Assembly (NCBI GenBank): GCA_021798635.1
Contig: JAJZGH010000052.1
Span: 1-21,697 of the forward strand
Source of the DNA: Planctomycetota bacterium
GTDB lineage: Bacteria > Planctomycetota > Phycisphaerae > WQYP01
Direction: 5' to 3'
DNA length: 21,697 nt
Under the pieces are notes generated by a model, which did no database searches, was not told the origin of the DNA, and saw only the letters and a program-made list of their open reading frames with translations. Positions 1 through 7,823 of the stretch are shown here, piece after piece. The position numbers were made by a program, and so were the translations under genes. Within the stretch, counting starts at the first letter, position 1. The number at the start of each line of letters is the position of its first letter.

Positions 1-1483
1 GGGCATCAGCCGGACGCCAGAAGTTTATTACCCATAAGTTGGCCTGCTTGTTGTTCGCAGGAGACCTCCACAGCCGGCCGGAGGTGTTACAGGGAATTGC
101 TTGTGTCCTGAAATACCAATATATCTCCGGTTCCATTTCTTTCGCCGTATGCCAAGCCGGCCCGGTCACCATAATTTCCGTATGATTGCCCGCATGATCA
201 AAAACTCGATGGACGATTCTCCGCAACTTTATCATGCTGCGAAACCCATGGCCATAGGGCGAATGAATATCCATGGGCATTTGTACGCATGTATAGCCCA
301 CCAGCGCGACCGCCGCGCCTATTACCACCCCACGCGCCATTCGACGGTCCAATGGTTTATGAAACAACATGGTCAAGACGGTTCGCAGCCCCCACGCGGA
401 AAGTATCGCGATGGAAGGCAGCAGTTGTTGTTGCAGGCGAATGGCACCGCCAAAGGGATAATGCCGGAAAAGCGATGCCAGAAACGTCAGAACGAACGGA
501 CCGGCTAACAGAATACCCCACGCAGCGCCGCGCGCACGGACCAACCGCAACGCCCCGATCAGACATAACGGAGCCAGAAGCAATCCGAATCCATAGTTTC
601 TGCCGAACGGATAGGACATCATTTCCGATACGCTGGCTTTAATGAGCCACCAGACTATCCCTAAGTTATGTGGTGGGAACTGATGCTTCCAAAAACTATC
701 CATAAAGGATTGAGTTTTCAGAGTTTGCGGATGGATGATCCAATGATAATTTATTGCAAAGGCCACTATCGCCAAGATGTTAAGCGCGACCCACGCCGGC
801 AATACGCGAAACATTCCTCTGCGCCACAGTTGCCAACCCGCGGCGAGACTTGCGGCCGCGATGACGAATATGCACGGAAAGGAAAATCCCACGGCCACCG
901 GCGTTAACACGCAAAGGAAAATCAGCCATCGCCATCGCCCCGGGGCCATGAGATAACGCATCATGGCACCCACAAAGATCAGACTGAATAGTAGATCAAC
1001 TGAATAGGGCTTGGCATCGCATGTCAGGCGTACCGGTGCCAGGGAGCAGACGATCAATGCCGTTGCCACCAGCGCCGCGCGCGGCCCGAATGCCGGGCGA
1101 AAGGCCAGCCACGCCAGCGGAACGCACGCCACGCCAGCCACAAATGGCAGCAGACGGATGCTGAATCCTGAAGTTCCCAAGTGGTCAATGATAAATTTTT
1201 GCGTCCAGAGAAAAAACAGCGGTGCCACTTGGTATAAATTCAAGGGCCGCAACAGTCCGGCGTACGAGCGATGGAGGATATTGAGAGTGAGTGACGCTTC
1301 ATCCGTCCACACGGGATACCGCAGGCAATAATCCAAAACTCTCCAGGCAATTCCCGCGACAAGAACCGCCCATATCCAAAATGGCCAGCGAGCCAGGAGG
1401 CGGGTAAGCCGGGATCGCGCACTGAAAGGTCGTGAACCATTCCCACCTTCGCGATGACTCAGATGCTGGCCTTCAGTTCCCAT
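1..1483 (-). CDS. GT39-like membrane glycosyltransferase, C-terminus cut by window edge
   Basis: An uninterrupted minus-strand frame runs from an ATG at 1483 to the left edge, about 494 codons with no stop, so the C-terminus is missing. The protein is very hydrophobic with many predicted membrane spans, the first at about residues 33-48. After it comes WTDEASLTLNIL (about 59-70), the Asp-Glu pair in the first periplasmic loop that is typical of GT-C enzymes of the GT39/PMT/ArnT group. Further in, a CDAKPYSVDLLFSL segment resembles the conserved E.KpYs.D stretch of bacterial GT39-like proteins. Family members transfer a sugar from a polyprenyl-phosphate donor on the outer face of the inner membrane. 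The start is supported by a GGAAGG Shine-Dalgarno just upstream and by a promoter at 1509-1538. The acceptor cannot be predicted. The neighbouring FkbM and GT9 genes suggest surface glycan work (inference). Confidence 0.85.
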   Translation of the reverse strand, partial: MGTEGQHLSHREGGNGSRPFSARSRLTRLLARWPFWIWAVLVAGIAWRVLDYCLRYPVWTDEASLTLNILHRSYAGLLRPLNLYQVAPLFFLWTQKFIIDHLGTSGFSIRLLPFVAGVACVPLAWLAFRPAFGPRAALVATALIVCSLAPVRLTCDAKPYSVDLLFSLIFVGAMMRYLMAPGRWRWLIFLCVLTPVAVGFSFPCIFVIAAASLAAGWQLWRRGMFRVLPAWVALNILAIVAFAINYHWIIHPQTLKTQSFMDSFWKHQFPPHNLGIVWWLIKASVSEMMSYPFGRNYGFGLLLAPLCLIGALRLVRARGAAWGILLAGPFVLTFLASLFRHYPFGGAIRLQQQLLPSIAILSAWGLRTVLTMLFHKPLDRRMARGVVIGAAVALVGYTCVQMPMDIHSPYGHGFRSMIKLRRIVHRVFDHAGNHTEIMVTGPAWHTAKEMEPEIYWYFRTQAIPCNTSGRLWRSPANNKQANLWVINFWRPADA

Positions 1484-1508
1484 TTACCTTCCACTCTTGT
1501 GATGAACT

Positions 1509-1538
1509 ATTATACCTCGTCGCCGGTTCTGCTGACAC
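1509..1538 (-). promoter_or_regulatory. Predicted sigma-70-like promoter of the GT39-like gene
   Basis: On the minus strand, GTGTCA (1538-1533, 4 of 6 matches to the -35 consensus) is followed after 18 nt by a perfect TATAAT (1514-1509). Transcription would begin near 1502, leaving a leader of about 20 nt that contains the Shine-Dalgarno before the ATG at 1483. Confidence 0.5.
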
Positions 1539-1668
1539 GCGGATTCATGAACGCGACTGGCTGTATTTTCCGGTTCTTATCCGCTTACCGAAATCAGGCC
1601 CATTACCCGATAACCTGCGGAGCCTTCAGATAGCGCATCGGATTGATGCCTTTGCGGGGGATTTGGTG

Positions 1669-1697
1669 TTGACGCCCGTCAAGCCGCTCAATACCAT
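1669..1697 (+). promoter_or_regulatory. Predicted promoter of the FkbM methyltransferase gene
   Basis: TTGACG (1669-1674, 5 of 6) is separated by exactly 17 nt from TACCAT (1692-1697, 4 of 6). Transcription would start near 1704, about 45 nt before the ATG at 1748. It faces away from the promoter at 1509-1538, so the 264-bp gap 1484-1747 is best read as a divergent promoter region. I see no convincing gene in that gap. Confidence 0.4.
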
Positions 1698-1747
1698 GCG
1701 CACTCTTCGAAAATCCGAATCGTGATTGTAATCGGAGTGGATAATTA

Positions 1748-2686
1748 ATGCCCGTACAGAAATTGCAGGATGCGCTGCTGGATAATCAAAAACAACTCTC
1801 CTTGCTGGAACAGAAATTTACCGCCGGTCAGTTTCTTTTACCCCTGTTAAGCCGAAAGGGCATCCGCACCAATAGTACAAAACTCTTCAAGTTTCTCAGT
1901 AAAAACAAACCCTATTTCCAAGGACGCACCTGGGGTGAGACCCGCTACGTGGGCAATGCCTTTGATCATACAAGCCTGTCGTTGTCGCTCTGGCCGGATG
2001 TGCAGGGGGCCAATTTGCTGCTACTGCGGCAGTTGTTTTACGGCTCGTCGCGGCCGGTTTATGTGGATGTCGGAGCCAATGGCGGGATGTATGCGGCCAA
2101 TATTGCGAAGTTCATCTCCGGAAATGGGCAGGTGGTTGGATTTGAAGCCAACCCGCAGTTGGCTCAACTCGCAGCCGCGACCGCCGCACTTAACAATCTG
2201 GATAATGTGCGGATATTTTCCGCCGCGATCAGCGACACGGCGGGCACGATTCACCTTAATACAGTGCCGGAACAATCCGGCTCATCGTCGGTTCTCTCGG
2301 ATCATCTGGCGAAGGAATTCGGCGGCGACAGGTCAAAAATCAAGACGCTGGAAGTGCCGTGCTATAAGCTCGATGATGTATTACCGGGTATGCACGCCGT
2401 CGCCGGTGCCGATCGAATTGTTTTAAAAGTTGACGTGGAGGGGCATGAAAAAGCCGTGTTTTCCGGAGGGGCGGAATTCATCCGCCGTTTCAAGCCTTAT
2501 CTGTTCTTTGAGTGGAATCGTGACTGTGTAGACTCGGCCGGAGATTCTTTGGAATCGCTGACCAGCTATCTCAATTCGTTATGTCGCTACGACTTCTCGG
2601 CCTATCAAGATGCCGGTGCCCAAACAACTTTTCCTCCGCCGCCGGATATTTCCCCCTTGAACATCGCCGCCCGGCCCATTCTCTGA
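1748..2686 (+). CDS. FkbM family SAM-dependent methyltransferase
   Basis: The 312-residue protein carries the FkbM (Methyltransf_21) pattern. The SAM-binding motif I is VDVGANGG at residues 106-113. An acidic FEANP follows at 132-136, at the end of the second strand, and a KVDVEGHE segment at 217-224 is the FkbM hallmark. The first 25 residues are Gln/Leu-rich and could form a short coiled coil; residues 40-100 precede the Rossmann core. No signal peptide or membrane segment is visible, so it should be cytoplasmic. FkbM enzymes O-methylate diverse substrates, often sugars of surface polysaccharides or glycopeptides. The substrate here is unknown, but flanking glycosyltransferase genes on the other strand make a glycan plausible. 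A GGAG lies about 11 nt before the ATG. It converges with the GT9 gene, 79 bp away, with no clear terminator between them. Confidence 0.9.
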   Translation: MPVQKLQDALLDNQKQLSLLEQKFTAGQFLLPLLSRKGIRTNSTKLFKFLSKNKPYFQGRTWGETRYVGNAFDHTSLSLSLWPDVQGANLLLLRQLFYGSSRPVYVDVGANGGMYAANIAKFISGNGQVVGFEANPQLAQLAAATAALNNLDNVRIFSAAISDTAGTIHLNTVPEQSGSSSVLSDHLAKEFGGDRSKIKTLEVPCYKLDDVLPGMHAVAGADRIVLKVDVEGHEKAVFSGGAEFIRRFKPYLFFEWNRDCVDSAGDSLESLTSYLNSLCRYDFSAYQDAGAQTTFPPPPDISPLNIAARPIL

Positions 2687-2765
2687 TCCTCGGGTTACCT
2701 GATTCTCTGTTATAGCGGGACTCTGGGCACCGCGATCAGCTTGCGGCTTCCGCGCCGGTCGCCAG

Positions 2766-3953
2766 TCAACTTGCGCGAGGCCACACTTCTTCAATGGCTT
2801 GTATCACCTGTTCTACCGTCACCGCAGTAATTTTACTTGCGGCGGAAGCGTTGGCACCCGTAACCGTTGGCGCACCGGCGCTGGGTATAACGGTTCTGTA
2901 GGCAACGCCCCAGGGATCAAAACGTGCCGCGGTATGTCTGGAATTACTTGCAAGATTCGGAAGAGCTGGATCGGCATAAACGGCGACAACAGGAACTCCG
3001 ACGGCGGCCGCGATGTGCATGGGTCCCGTGTCATTACCCACATAAAGTCCGCATCTCGCCAGAACTGCCGCCGTTTCCCGCAGGGTTAAATTCCCCGCAA
3101 CATTTAAGCCGCGCCCTTGGAGGTTCTGCACGATTTGTTCCCCAACTTTATGGTCCCCCGGCCCGCCGACCACCACCACTGCGGCGTTGGGATAATTGTC
3201 GGTGATAAACCGGCCCACTGCCACGAAGCGCTCCGCAGGCCACCTTTTTCGCTCGGTGCTCGCACCGGCGCACAGGCCGACCCACATCGTGCCATTAGCG
3301 CTGTGCGCCAATAACGCATCCGCTTTGTTTTTATCCTCCTGAGAAAGATATAGTTGCAGGTGGTCGCTGCCCACCTTAGCGCCAAGACTCGTAAGCAAGG
3401 ACAAATTGCGTTTCAGTTCGTGCATGTCAGAACACAGGGGCTTAATTGCATGCGTCAGAAATTGGTCCGTGCCTGCATCGGCTTGCGATTTTTCAGGCGT
3501 GACTGATTCCGAAAATGCGATCCGCTTCTGTGCTCCGGTGGCCAGCAAAGCCAATAAGCCGCGGCTAAAATCGGCGTCAAACCTTGGCAGAATGCCCAGT
3601 TCCGGCGTTGCGCCAAGTGCTGCCGCAACTTGCCGCCGCAGGTCAAATAGAGCCTTTAATCGCCCCGGTCGAAAGCCGAATTTAGGCGTAAATGCAATGA
3701 CGCTATCAATATGCGGGCATAATTCAACCAGATTCACCAAAGCCGGGCGGATCACCAGCGCGATGCGGGCATTGGGTATAGATCGCCTTAATTCCCGAAG
3801 AAATGGTAACGTAAGAATCAGATCACCGATTTCATCAAACCGGATCACGACCACGCGCGTTGCTTCCAGCGCCCCACCTGTTGCCGATTGGCTATTTCGG
3901 CAGCAGCTTCGATAAAGAATGTTTAATAATATCCTGCGCGCTGCGGATTTCAT
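2766..3953 (-). CDS. GT9 family glycosyltransferase (heptosyltransferase-like)
   Basis: The 395-residue protein has the two-domain GT-B layout of the ADP-heptose:LPS heptosyltransferase family. VVVIRFDEIGDLILTLP at about 34-50 is the N-terminal signature, CAGASTERKRWP at about 228-239 opens the C-terminal donor-binding domain, and GNDTGPMH at 286-293 is the conserved donor-pocket motif. Such enzymes add heptose or related sugars to the LPS core or other glycans on the inner face of the inner membrane. Whether the donor is ADP-heptose cannot be decided from sequence alone. The first 33 residues precede the usual family start and no clear Shine-Dalgarno precedes the ATG at 3953, so translation could begin further downstream. 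The gene lies 79 bp behind rnr on the same strand and may be read through from it. Confidence 0.88.
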   Translation of the reverse strand: MKSAARRILLNILYRSCCRNSQSATGGALEATRVVVIRFDEIGDLILTLPFLRELRRSIPNARIALVIRPALVNLVELCPHIDSVIAFTPKFGFRPGRLKALFDLRRQVAAALGATPELGILPRFDADFSRGLLALLATGAQKRIAFSESVTPEKSQADAGTDQFLTHAIKPLCSDMHELKRNLSLLTSLGAKVGSDHLQLYLSQEDKNKADALLAHSANGTMWVGLCAGASTERKRWPAERFVAVGRFITDNYPNAAVVVVGGPGDHKVGEQIVQNLQGRGLNVAGNLTLRETAAVLARCGLYVGNDTGPMHIAAAVGVPVVAVYADPALPNLASNSRHTAARFDPWGVAYRTVIPSAGAPTVTGANASAASKITAVTVEQVIQAIEEVWPRAS

Positions 3954-4032
3954 GGTCCGAATCCAATGTGCAAAATGGCCGGGAAGACTGGGGCAATATC
4001 TTGACGCCGCACGGGCCGCGGATATTCCTCAC

Positions 4033-6552
4033 CTACCGCCCCCGCCGCCGGCGGCCAAAACGTTTGGATCGCTTTCCATCCTTGGCGGGATCTTTGCCGT
4101 GTTTCTGCTTGTGTTTGTGGCGCTCCGCGTTACGGTCGCCCGGCTCGGGGATTTTCCCCGGCTTGGGAGCACGCGCCGGTTCGACTTTCCGCAGGTGCTT
4201 CTCGCCGCGAATCGTCGAGCCATGTTCAATCAGCCGCACTTCCATGCGCCGTGAGGAAATATTCACGGCCACAATCTGCACGCGCGCCAGATCCCCCAGC
4301 GTGATTCGCCGCCCCGAGCGCTGCCCGCGCAGGCACGCCGTGCGCTGGTCGTAAATCCAATAATCCGCGGGCAGATCATTCATGCGTATCTGCCCCTCCA
4401 CCAGAAATCGCGTGGATTGCACAAATACACCGGAATTATTGACACCCGTAACAACGCCATCAATGACATCTCCGATATGCTGTGAAAGCAGATCAAGAAC
4501 TTTCACCGCCCGCAATTCGCGCTCGGCATCCTGTGCCCGCCGCTCGGTAAAAGACAGATGGCGTGCCAATCGCACCAAAGTGTTGTAGTCCGGCACATTG
4601 CCCAAGGTCATGGGCATCAAGGCGTTGATTTCCGTGCTAAGCGCTCCCGCCGATTTGGCAACGCGCTTTTTGCCCCGGGCAGCCTTTTTGCGCGTGCCGG
4701 CAAGAACACTATCAAGCAGGCGATGGATTACGAGATCAGCATACCGCCGAATCGGCGACGTGAAGTGCGCATAATTGGCGCTCGCCAACGCATAATGCCC
4801 CTGTTCCAGAGGCGAATATTCCGCCGTGCTGAAAGTCTTAAGCACACTTAGATGAATCGCGTAGGCCAAGGGCGTACCGCGCACGGAATCCAGAAGTTCG
4901 CGAATCACATTGCGATCCAGTTTTTTCGGCAACTTATGCCCCGTGGAAAGCACAAATTGCCGCACATTCTCACTGGCGTCCATGTCCGGATCAGGGTGAA
5001 TCCGCCGCAGGACATTGAGTTTCTTGCTGGTTAAAAATGTCGCCACAGCCTCATTGGCTTCCACCATAAACATTTCGATAATTTTATGCGTATAGGCGTC
5101 GTCACCGGGATGCGCGTCAATCACCCGGCCCGTGGGGTCCATCACCAACTCCACCTCCGGCAAATCCAGCACAATCATTCCCTGATCCAGCCGCCGCTGT
5201 TCAATGGCCCGCGCCAGGCGATCCATGTTCACCAATAACTCGCGTATCGCTGGAGGAACCTGCGGCACACTGGGATCAGGTGGAGATTCCAGCAAGCCTT
5301 TGGCGTACGGCCGCCCCTGTCCCTTGGCGTCATCAATAATCGCCTGCGCCTGCGTATAAGTCAGCCGACGGCGCGAACGAATAACGGTATTGGCACACCG
5401 CGCAGAAACCACGCGCCCCTGCCGGTCATAACGGATAAAGGCGCTTTTTGTTAAACGCGGTTTATTTTCCTGCAGGGAACATACACCGTTAGATAGCACC
5501 TCCGGCAGCATCGGTATAACGTGCCGCGGAAAATAAATGCTATTGCCCCGTTTCCGGGCTTCCATATCCAGCGGACTTTCCACCGTAACAAAATGTGAGA
5601 CATCGGCAATATGCACGCCCAGCTCCCACACTGCATCTCCGGGCCGATCACGATCAGCCGGTCCCAGCAGATCCTCCACCGGCTTTTCCTCGTTATGATC
5701 CAGTGCCCGCAACGTGATGGCGTCATCAAAATCACGCGCGTCATCGGGGTCAATCGTCACCGTTACAAGGTTGCTTATATCTTCTCTATCCTCCAAAGAC
5801 GCCGTATCAAAATCACGCGCGGCGGTCCCGGCCTGATCCAGCACTTCCGGCGGAAACTCCATCGGTAAATCGAACTGTTTAATCACGGAAGCTAATTCCA
5901 CCTCCGGCTCGCCATGAGGGCCGATGACTTCTGTTATGACCCCCTCGGCAGGTTTGCCCGCGCGGGGAAATTCCAGCAATTCCACCACCACTTTATCACC
6001 TTCCGCAGCGGATTTGGCTGAGGCGTCTTGTATGGAAACCGGCTGCTTAAGAATTGAGCCATCCGGAATCACCACCCACGCATTGAGTTGTCGCGCTAAA
6101 GTGCCCACGCAGCGGTTGGTGCCACGGCGTAAAATACGGATAATGCGCCCCGTGCGGCTGCGCCCGCGTGAATCCTGCTTGTCTACCGCAATTATGCGGA
6201 AAATAACGAGATCTCCGCTAATGGCATCCAGCGTATCGGAAGGTGGAATAAATAAATCACCGAGCTTGTCCGGGCGCAAGGGTGTAACAAATCCGAACCC
6301 CCGCCCGGTTCCATGAAAAACACCCGCGGCCTGCTGCTTCATATCCGGCAGGGCCATAGCCCGGCCATCCTCTTTGGGTATCACGCAATCCGCTGTAATC
6401 AGCGTGTCTAAAGCGTGATGAAACTGCTCCTGCTGCTTTGTGGCCAGCCCCAGTCGCGTCATCATATCGCGCAGCAAAATCGGTCCACCATCCGCGGCGG
6501 CCAGTACATCAAGAATTTGTCCAATAAGAGGATCTAACAATAGTGGCTCCAT
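4033..6552 (-). CDS. rnr: Ribonuclease R (RNB family 3'-5' exoribonuclease)
   Basis: The 839-residue protein has the full RNase R order: an N-terminal winged-helix segment (about 5-65), cold-shock-type RNA-binding domains (about 75-230), the RNB nuclease domain (about 255-610), and an S1 domain starting near 690. The metal-binding catalytic motif TIDPDDARDFDDAI (266-279) keeps the essential aspartates, and HFTSPIRRYADLVIHR (596-611) is the RNB signature. RNase R degrades structured RNA processively from the 3' end in the cytoplasm and helps in rRNA and mRNA quality control. The end is a Lys/Arg/His-rich tail (about 785-839), as in other RNase R proteins, where it aids unwinding. A short basic insert (about 620-636) follows the RNB signature. 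The ATG at 6552 lacks a strong Shine-Dalgarno. The gap of 63 bp to the upstream exporter gene contains possible -10 boxes. Confidence 0.97.
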   Translation of the reverse strand: MEPLLLDPLIGQILDVLAAADGGPILLRDMMTRLGLATKQQEQFHHALDTLITADCVIPKEDGRAMALPDMKQQAAGVFHGTGRGFGFVTPLRPDKLGDLFIPPSDTLDAISGDLVIFRIIAVDKQDSRGRSRTGRIIRILRRGTNRCVGTLARQLNAWVVIPDGSILKQPVSIQDASAKSAAEGDKVVVELLEFPRAGKPAEGVITEVIGPHGEPEVELASVIKQFDLPMEFPPEVLDQAGTAARDFDTASLEDREDISNLVTVTIDPDDARDFDDAITLRALDHNEEKPVEDLLGPADRDRPGDAVWELGVHIADVSHFVTVESPLDMEARKRGNSIYFPRHVIPMLPEVLSNGVCSLQENKPRLTKSAFIRYDRQGRVVSARCANTVIRSRRRLTYTQAQAIIDDAKGQGRPYAKGLLESPPDPSVPQVPPAIRELLVNMDRLARAIEQRRLDQGMIVLDLPEVELVMDPTGRVIDAHPGDDAYTHKIIEMFMVEANEAVATFLTSKKLNVLRRIHPDPDMDASENVRQFVLSTGHKLPKKLDRNVIRELLDSVRGTPLAYAIHLSVLKTFSTAEYSPLEQGHYALASANYAHFTSPIRRYADLVIHRLLDSVLAGTRKKAARGKKRVAKSAGALSTEINALMPMTLGNVPDYNTLVRLARHLSFTERRAQDAERELRAVKVLDLLSQHIGDVIDGVVTGVNNSGVFVQSTRFLVEGQIRMNDLPADYWIYDQRTACLRGQRSGRRITLGDLARVQIVAVNISSRRMEVRLIEHGSTIRGEKHLRKVEPARAPKPGKIPEPGDRNAERHKHKQKHGKDPAKDGKRSKRFGRRRRGR

Positions 6553-6569
6553 ACATTAACCATGGAGCT

Positions 6570-6585
6570 ATTATATCGCATTATA
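6570..6585 (-). promoter_or_regulatory. Two TATAAT boxes upstream of rnr
   Basis: Reading the minus strand, perfect TATAAT hexamers occur at 6585-6580 and 6575-6570, 10 nt apart and 18-28 nt before the rnr ATG. No good -35 box sits at the right distance from either, so strength is uncertain. They suggest rnr has its own promoter in addition to any read-through from the exporter gene. Confidence 0.3.
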
Positions 6586-6615
6586 AGGCTTTGGGGATAA
6601 CTTGGACGCCCTACA

Positions 6616-7695
6616 TCACCGATGCAGCAAAATCAGCATCAGCGTACCTCCCCCCATAAGCAGCCACAGCAGCACGCCCTGAACCATGGGGCGAATGCCC
6701 ACTTTTTTCAGCGTGGCACGCGAAAGTCCCGCGCCAATGAGAAACAGCGTGACCGTTAAACCGATATCACTCACATGGCCGATAGCCGGCGAGGCGTGAT
6801 CAATCGCCGGTATGAAACTTCGTGACAGCGACGCCACAAGAAATAGCCCGATAAACCATGGCACATGCACTTTGGCTTTGCGCGCCGGCGCATCGGGTGG
6901 CTTAATGCCGGTTAAGTCGCTGTTCAGGCCCGCCGGTTCACTGCGGGCAATGCGGGCGGCATACCACCCGAAAACCATGGACACCGGAACAATCCATAAC
7001 GCCCGCGAAAGCTTCACAGCGGTTGCCGTGGTCAGAGCTGACGGGCCGTAACGTGAGGCGGCCGCCACGACCGATGAAATATCATGTATGGATATGCCCG
7101 CCCATATGCCAAACTGATGCTGCGTAAGGTGCAGCGCATGGCCAATAGGCACAAACAAATACAACGCGACGGCATTTAGCAGAAATACCGTACCCATGGA
7201 AACCGTCATCTGGCTTTCACCAGCATCGAGCACCGTGGCCACCGCTGCGATGGCTGATCCCCCGCAGATGGCTGTTCCGGAACTGATCAGCCACGACGTT
7301 TGCGGATCAATTTTGAGCCAACGTCCCAGCAACCAGCCGGCCAAAAAGGTCACGCTGATACTCACCGCAGCCATCAAGGCCCCGGCCGCCCCGGCCGCCA
7401 GAACGGTATGGAGATTCATGGTAAAACCCAACAGCACCACGCAAAACTGCAGCATGATTTTTGCCGTCTGATGGGCGGTTTTCCGCCACGGCGTGCCGAT
7501 GGTCAACGCCAGAGCCATGCCCAACGCCAAGGCTATCGGCGGCGAAGCCCACGGGGACAGGCAAAACATGATGGCCAGTACAAACGCGGGTCGACTTATC
7601 GCGTCAAATAAACGCAGGATCCCCTCGATTGGCCCAGTGGCTGGGATTGGCGAATCCAAGGCAATAACCAACTCATCTTCATCCGGTGGGGGCAT
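6616..7695 (-). CDS. yeiH: YeiH/UPF0324 family putative anion (sulfate) exporter
   Basis: The 359-residue protein is an integral membrane protein with about 9-10 hydrophobic spans and fits the YeiH family (Cons_hypoth698) in length and motifs. GTAICGGSAIAAVA at 140-153 and WAGISIHDISSVVAAA at about 198-213 are the two conserved family stretches in the membrane core. Family members are annotated as putative sulfate exporters, though the substrate is established for few of them. The first 20 residues are acidic and cytoplasm-like. The ATG at 7695 has a good AGGAG Shine-Dalgarno about 9 nt upstream. The gene is divergent from a LysR regulator, the arrangement also seen for yeiH and yeiE in enterobacteria, which supports both assignments. 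A promoter is predicted at 7755-7783. Confidence 0.9.
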   Translation of the reverse strand: MPPPDEDELVIALDSPIPATGPIEGILRLFDAISRPAFVLAIMFCLSPWASPPIALALGMALALTIGTPWRKTAHQTAKIMLQFCVVLLGFTMNLHTVLAAGAAGALMAAVSISVTFLAGWLLGRWLKIDPQTSWLISSGTAICGGSAIAAVATVLDAGESQMTVSMGTVFLLNAVALYLFVPIGHALHLTQHQFGIWAGISIHDISSVVAAASRYGPSALTTATAVKLSRALWIVPVSMVFGWYAARIARSEPAGLNSDLTGIKPPDAPARKAKVHVPWFIGLFLVASLSRSFIPAIDHASPAIGHVSDIGLTVTLFLIGAGLSRATLKKVGIRPMVQGVLLWLLMGGGTLMLILLHR

Positions 7696-7754
7696 ATTAG
7701 AACTCCTGAATCCATCATCATGGAAGGGCTTACAAACTCCCTTCTTGACACGCG

Positions 7755-7783
7755 ATCATAGACTTTCCTGATATATCAGTCTA
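7755..7783 (-). promoter_or_regulatory. Predicted yeiH promoter overlapping a palindrome
   Basis: On the minus strand TAGACT (7783-7778, 4 of 6) is followed after 17 nt by TATGAT (7760-7755, 5 of 6). The spacer and the end of the -35 box contain the perfect palindrome at 7768-7779, a position suited to regulation by the divergent LysR protein (inference). Confidence 0.45.
7768..7779. promoter_or_regulatory. Perfect 12-bp palindrome, candidate regulator site
   Basis: CTGATATATCAG is self-complementary over all 12 bases. It lies in the 128-bp divergent region between the exporter and lysR, inside the predicted exporter promoter. A perfect TTGACA is present at 7745-7750, 17 nt to its left. Binding by the adjacent LysR protein is plausible but not shown; LysR sites usually follow a T-N11-A pattern, which the AT-rich dyad at 7793-7818 also offers. 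Confidence 0.45.
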
Positions 7784-7788
7784 ATAAA

Positions 7789-7818
7789 TTGCAATAATAT
7801 GAATCATCATTTATTATT
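7789..7818 (+). promoter_or_regulatory. Predicted lysR promoter with overlapping dyad, leaderless start
   Basis: TTGCAA (7789-7794, 4 of 6) and TATTAT (7812-7817, 5 of 6) are spaced by 17 nt. The usual start distance after the -10 box places transcription at about 7824, the A of the lysR ATG itself. The arms AATAATA (7793-7799) and TATTATT (7812-7818) form a dyad across the promoter and could be an autoregulatory site. Confidence 0.4.
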
Positions 7819-7823
7819 ATGCT

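Noticed and set aside
101..907. Several plus-strand ORFs of 60-135 codons
   Set aside because: They lie opposite the long minus-strand GT39-like frame and their translations are low in hydrophobic pattern and rich in Arg, His and Pro, as expected of antisense shadows.
1432..1725. 97-codon plus-strand ORF upstream of the FkbM gene
   Set aside because: It overlaps the start of the GT39-like gene, contains the predicted promoters of both flanking genes, has no Shine-Dalgarno and resembles no protein I know.
2687..2765. Possible bidirectional terminator between the FkbM and GT9 genes
   Set aside because: Only a 4-bp GCGG/CCGC hairpin and a widely spaced CTGATC/GATCAG pair are present, with no T-run.
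3406..4354. Plus-strand ORFs of 111-169 codons
   Set aside because: They are antisense to the GT9 gene and the end of rnr, both of which have clear family motifs.
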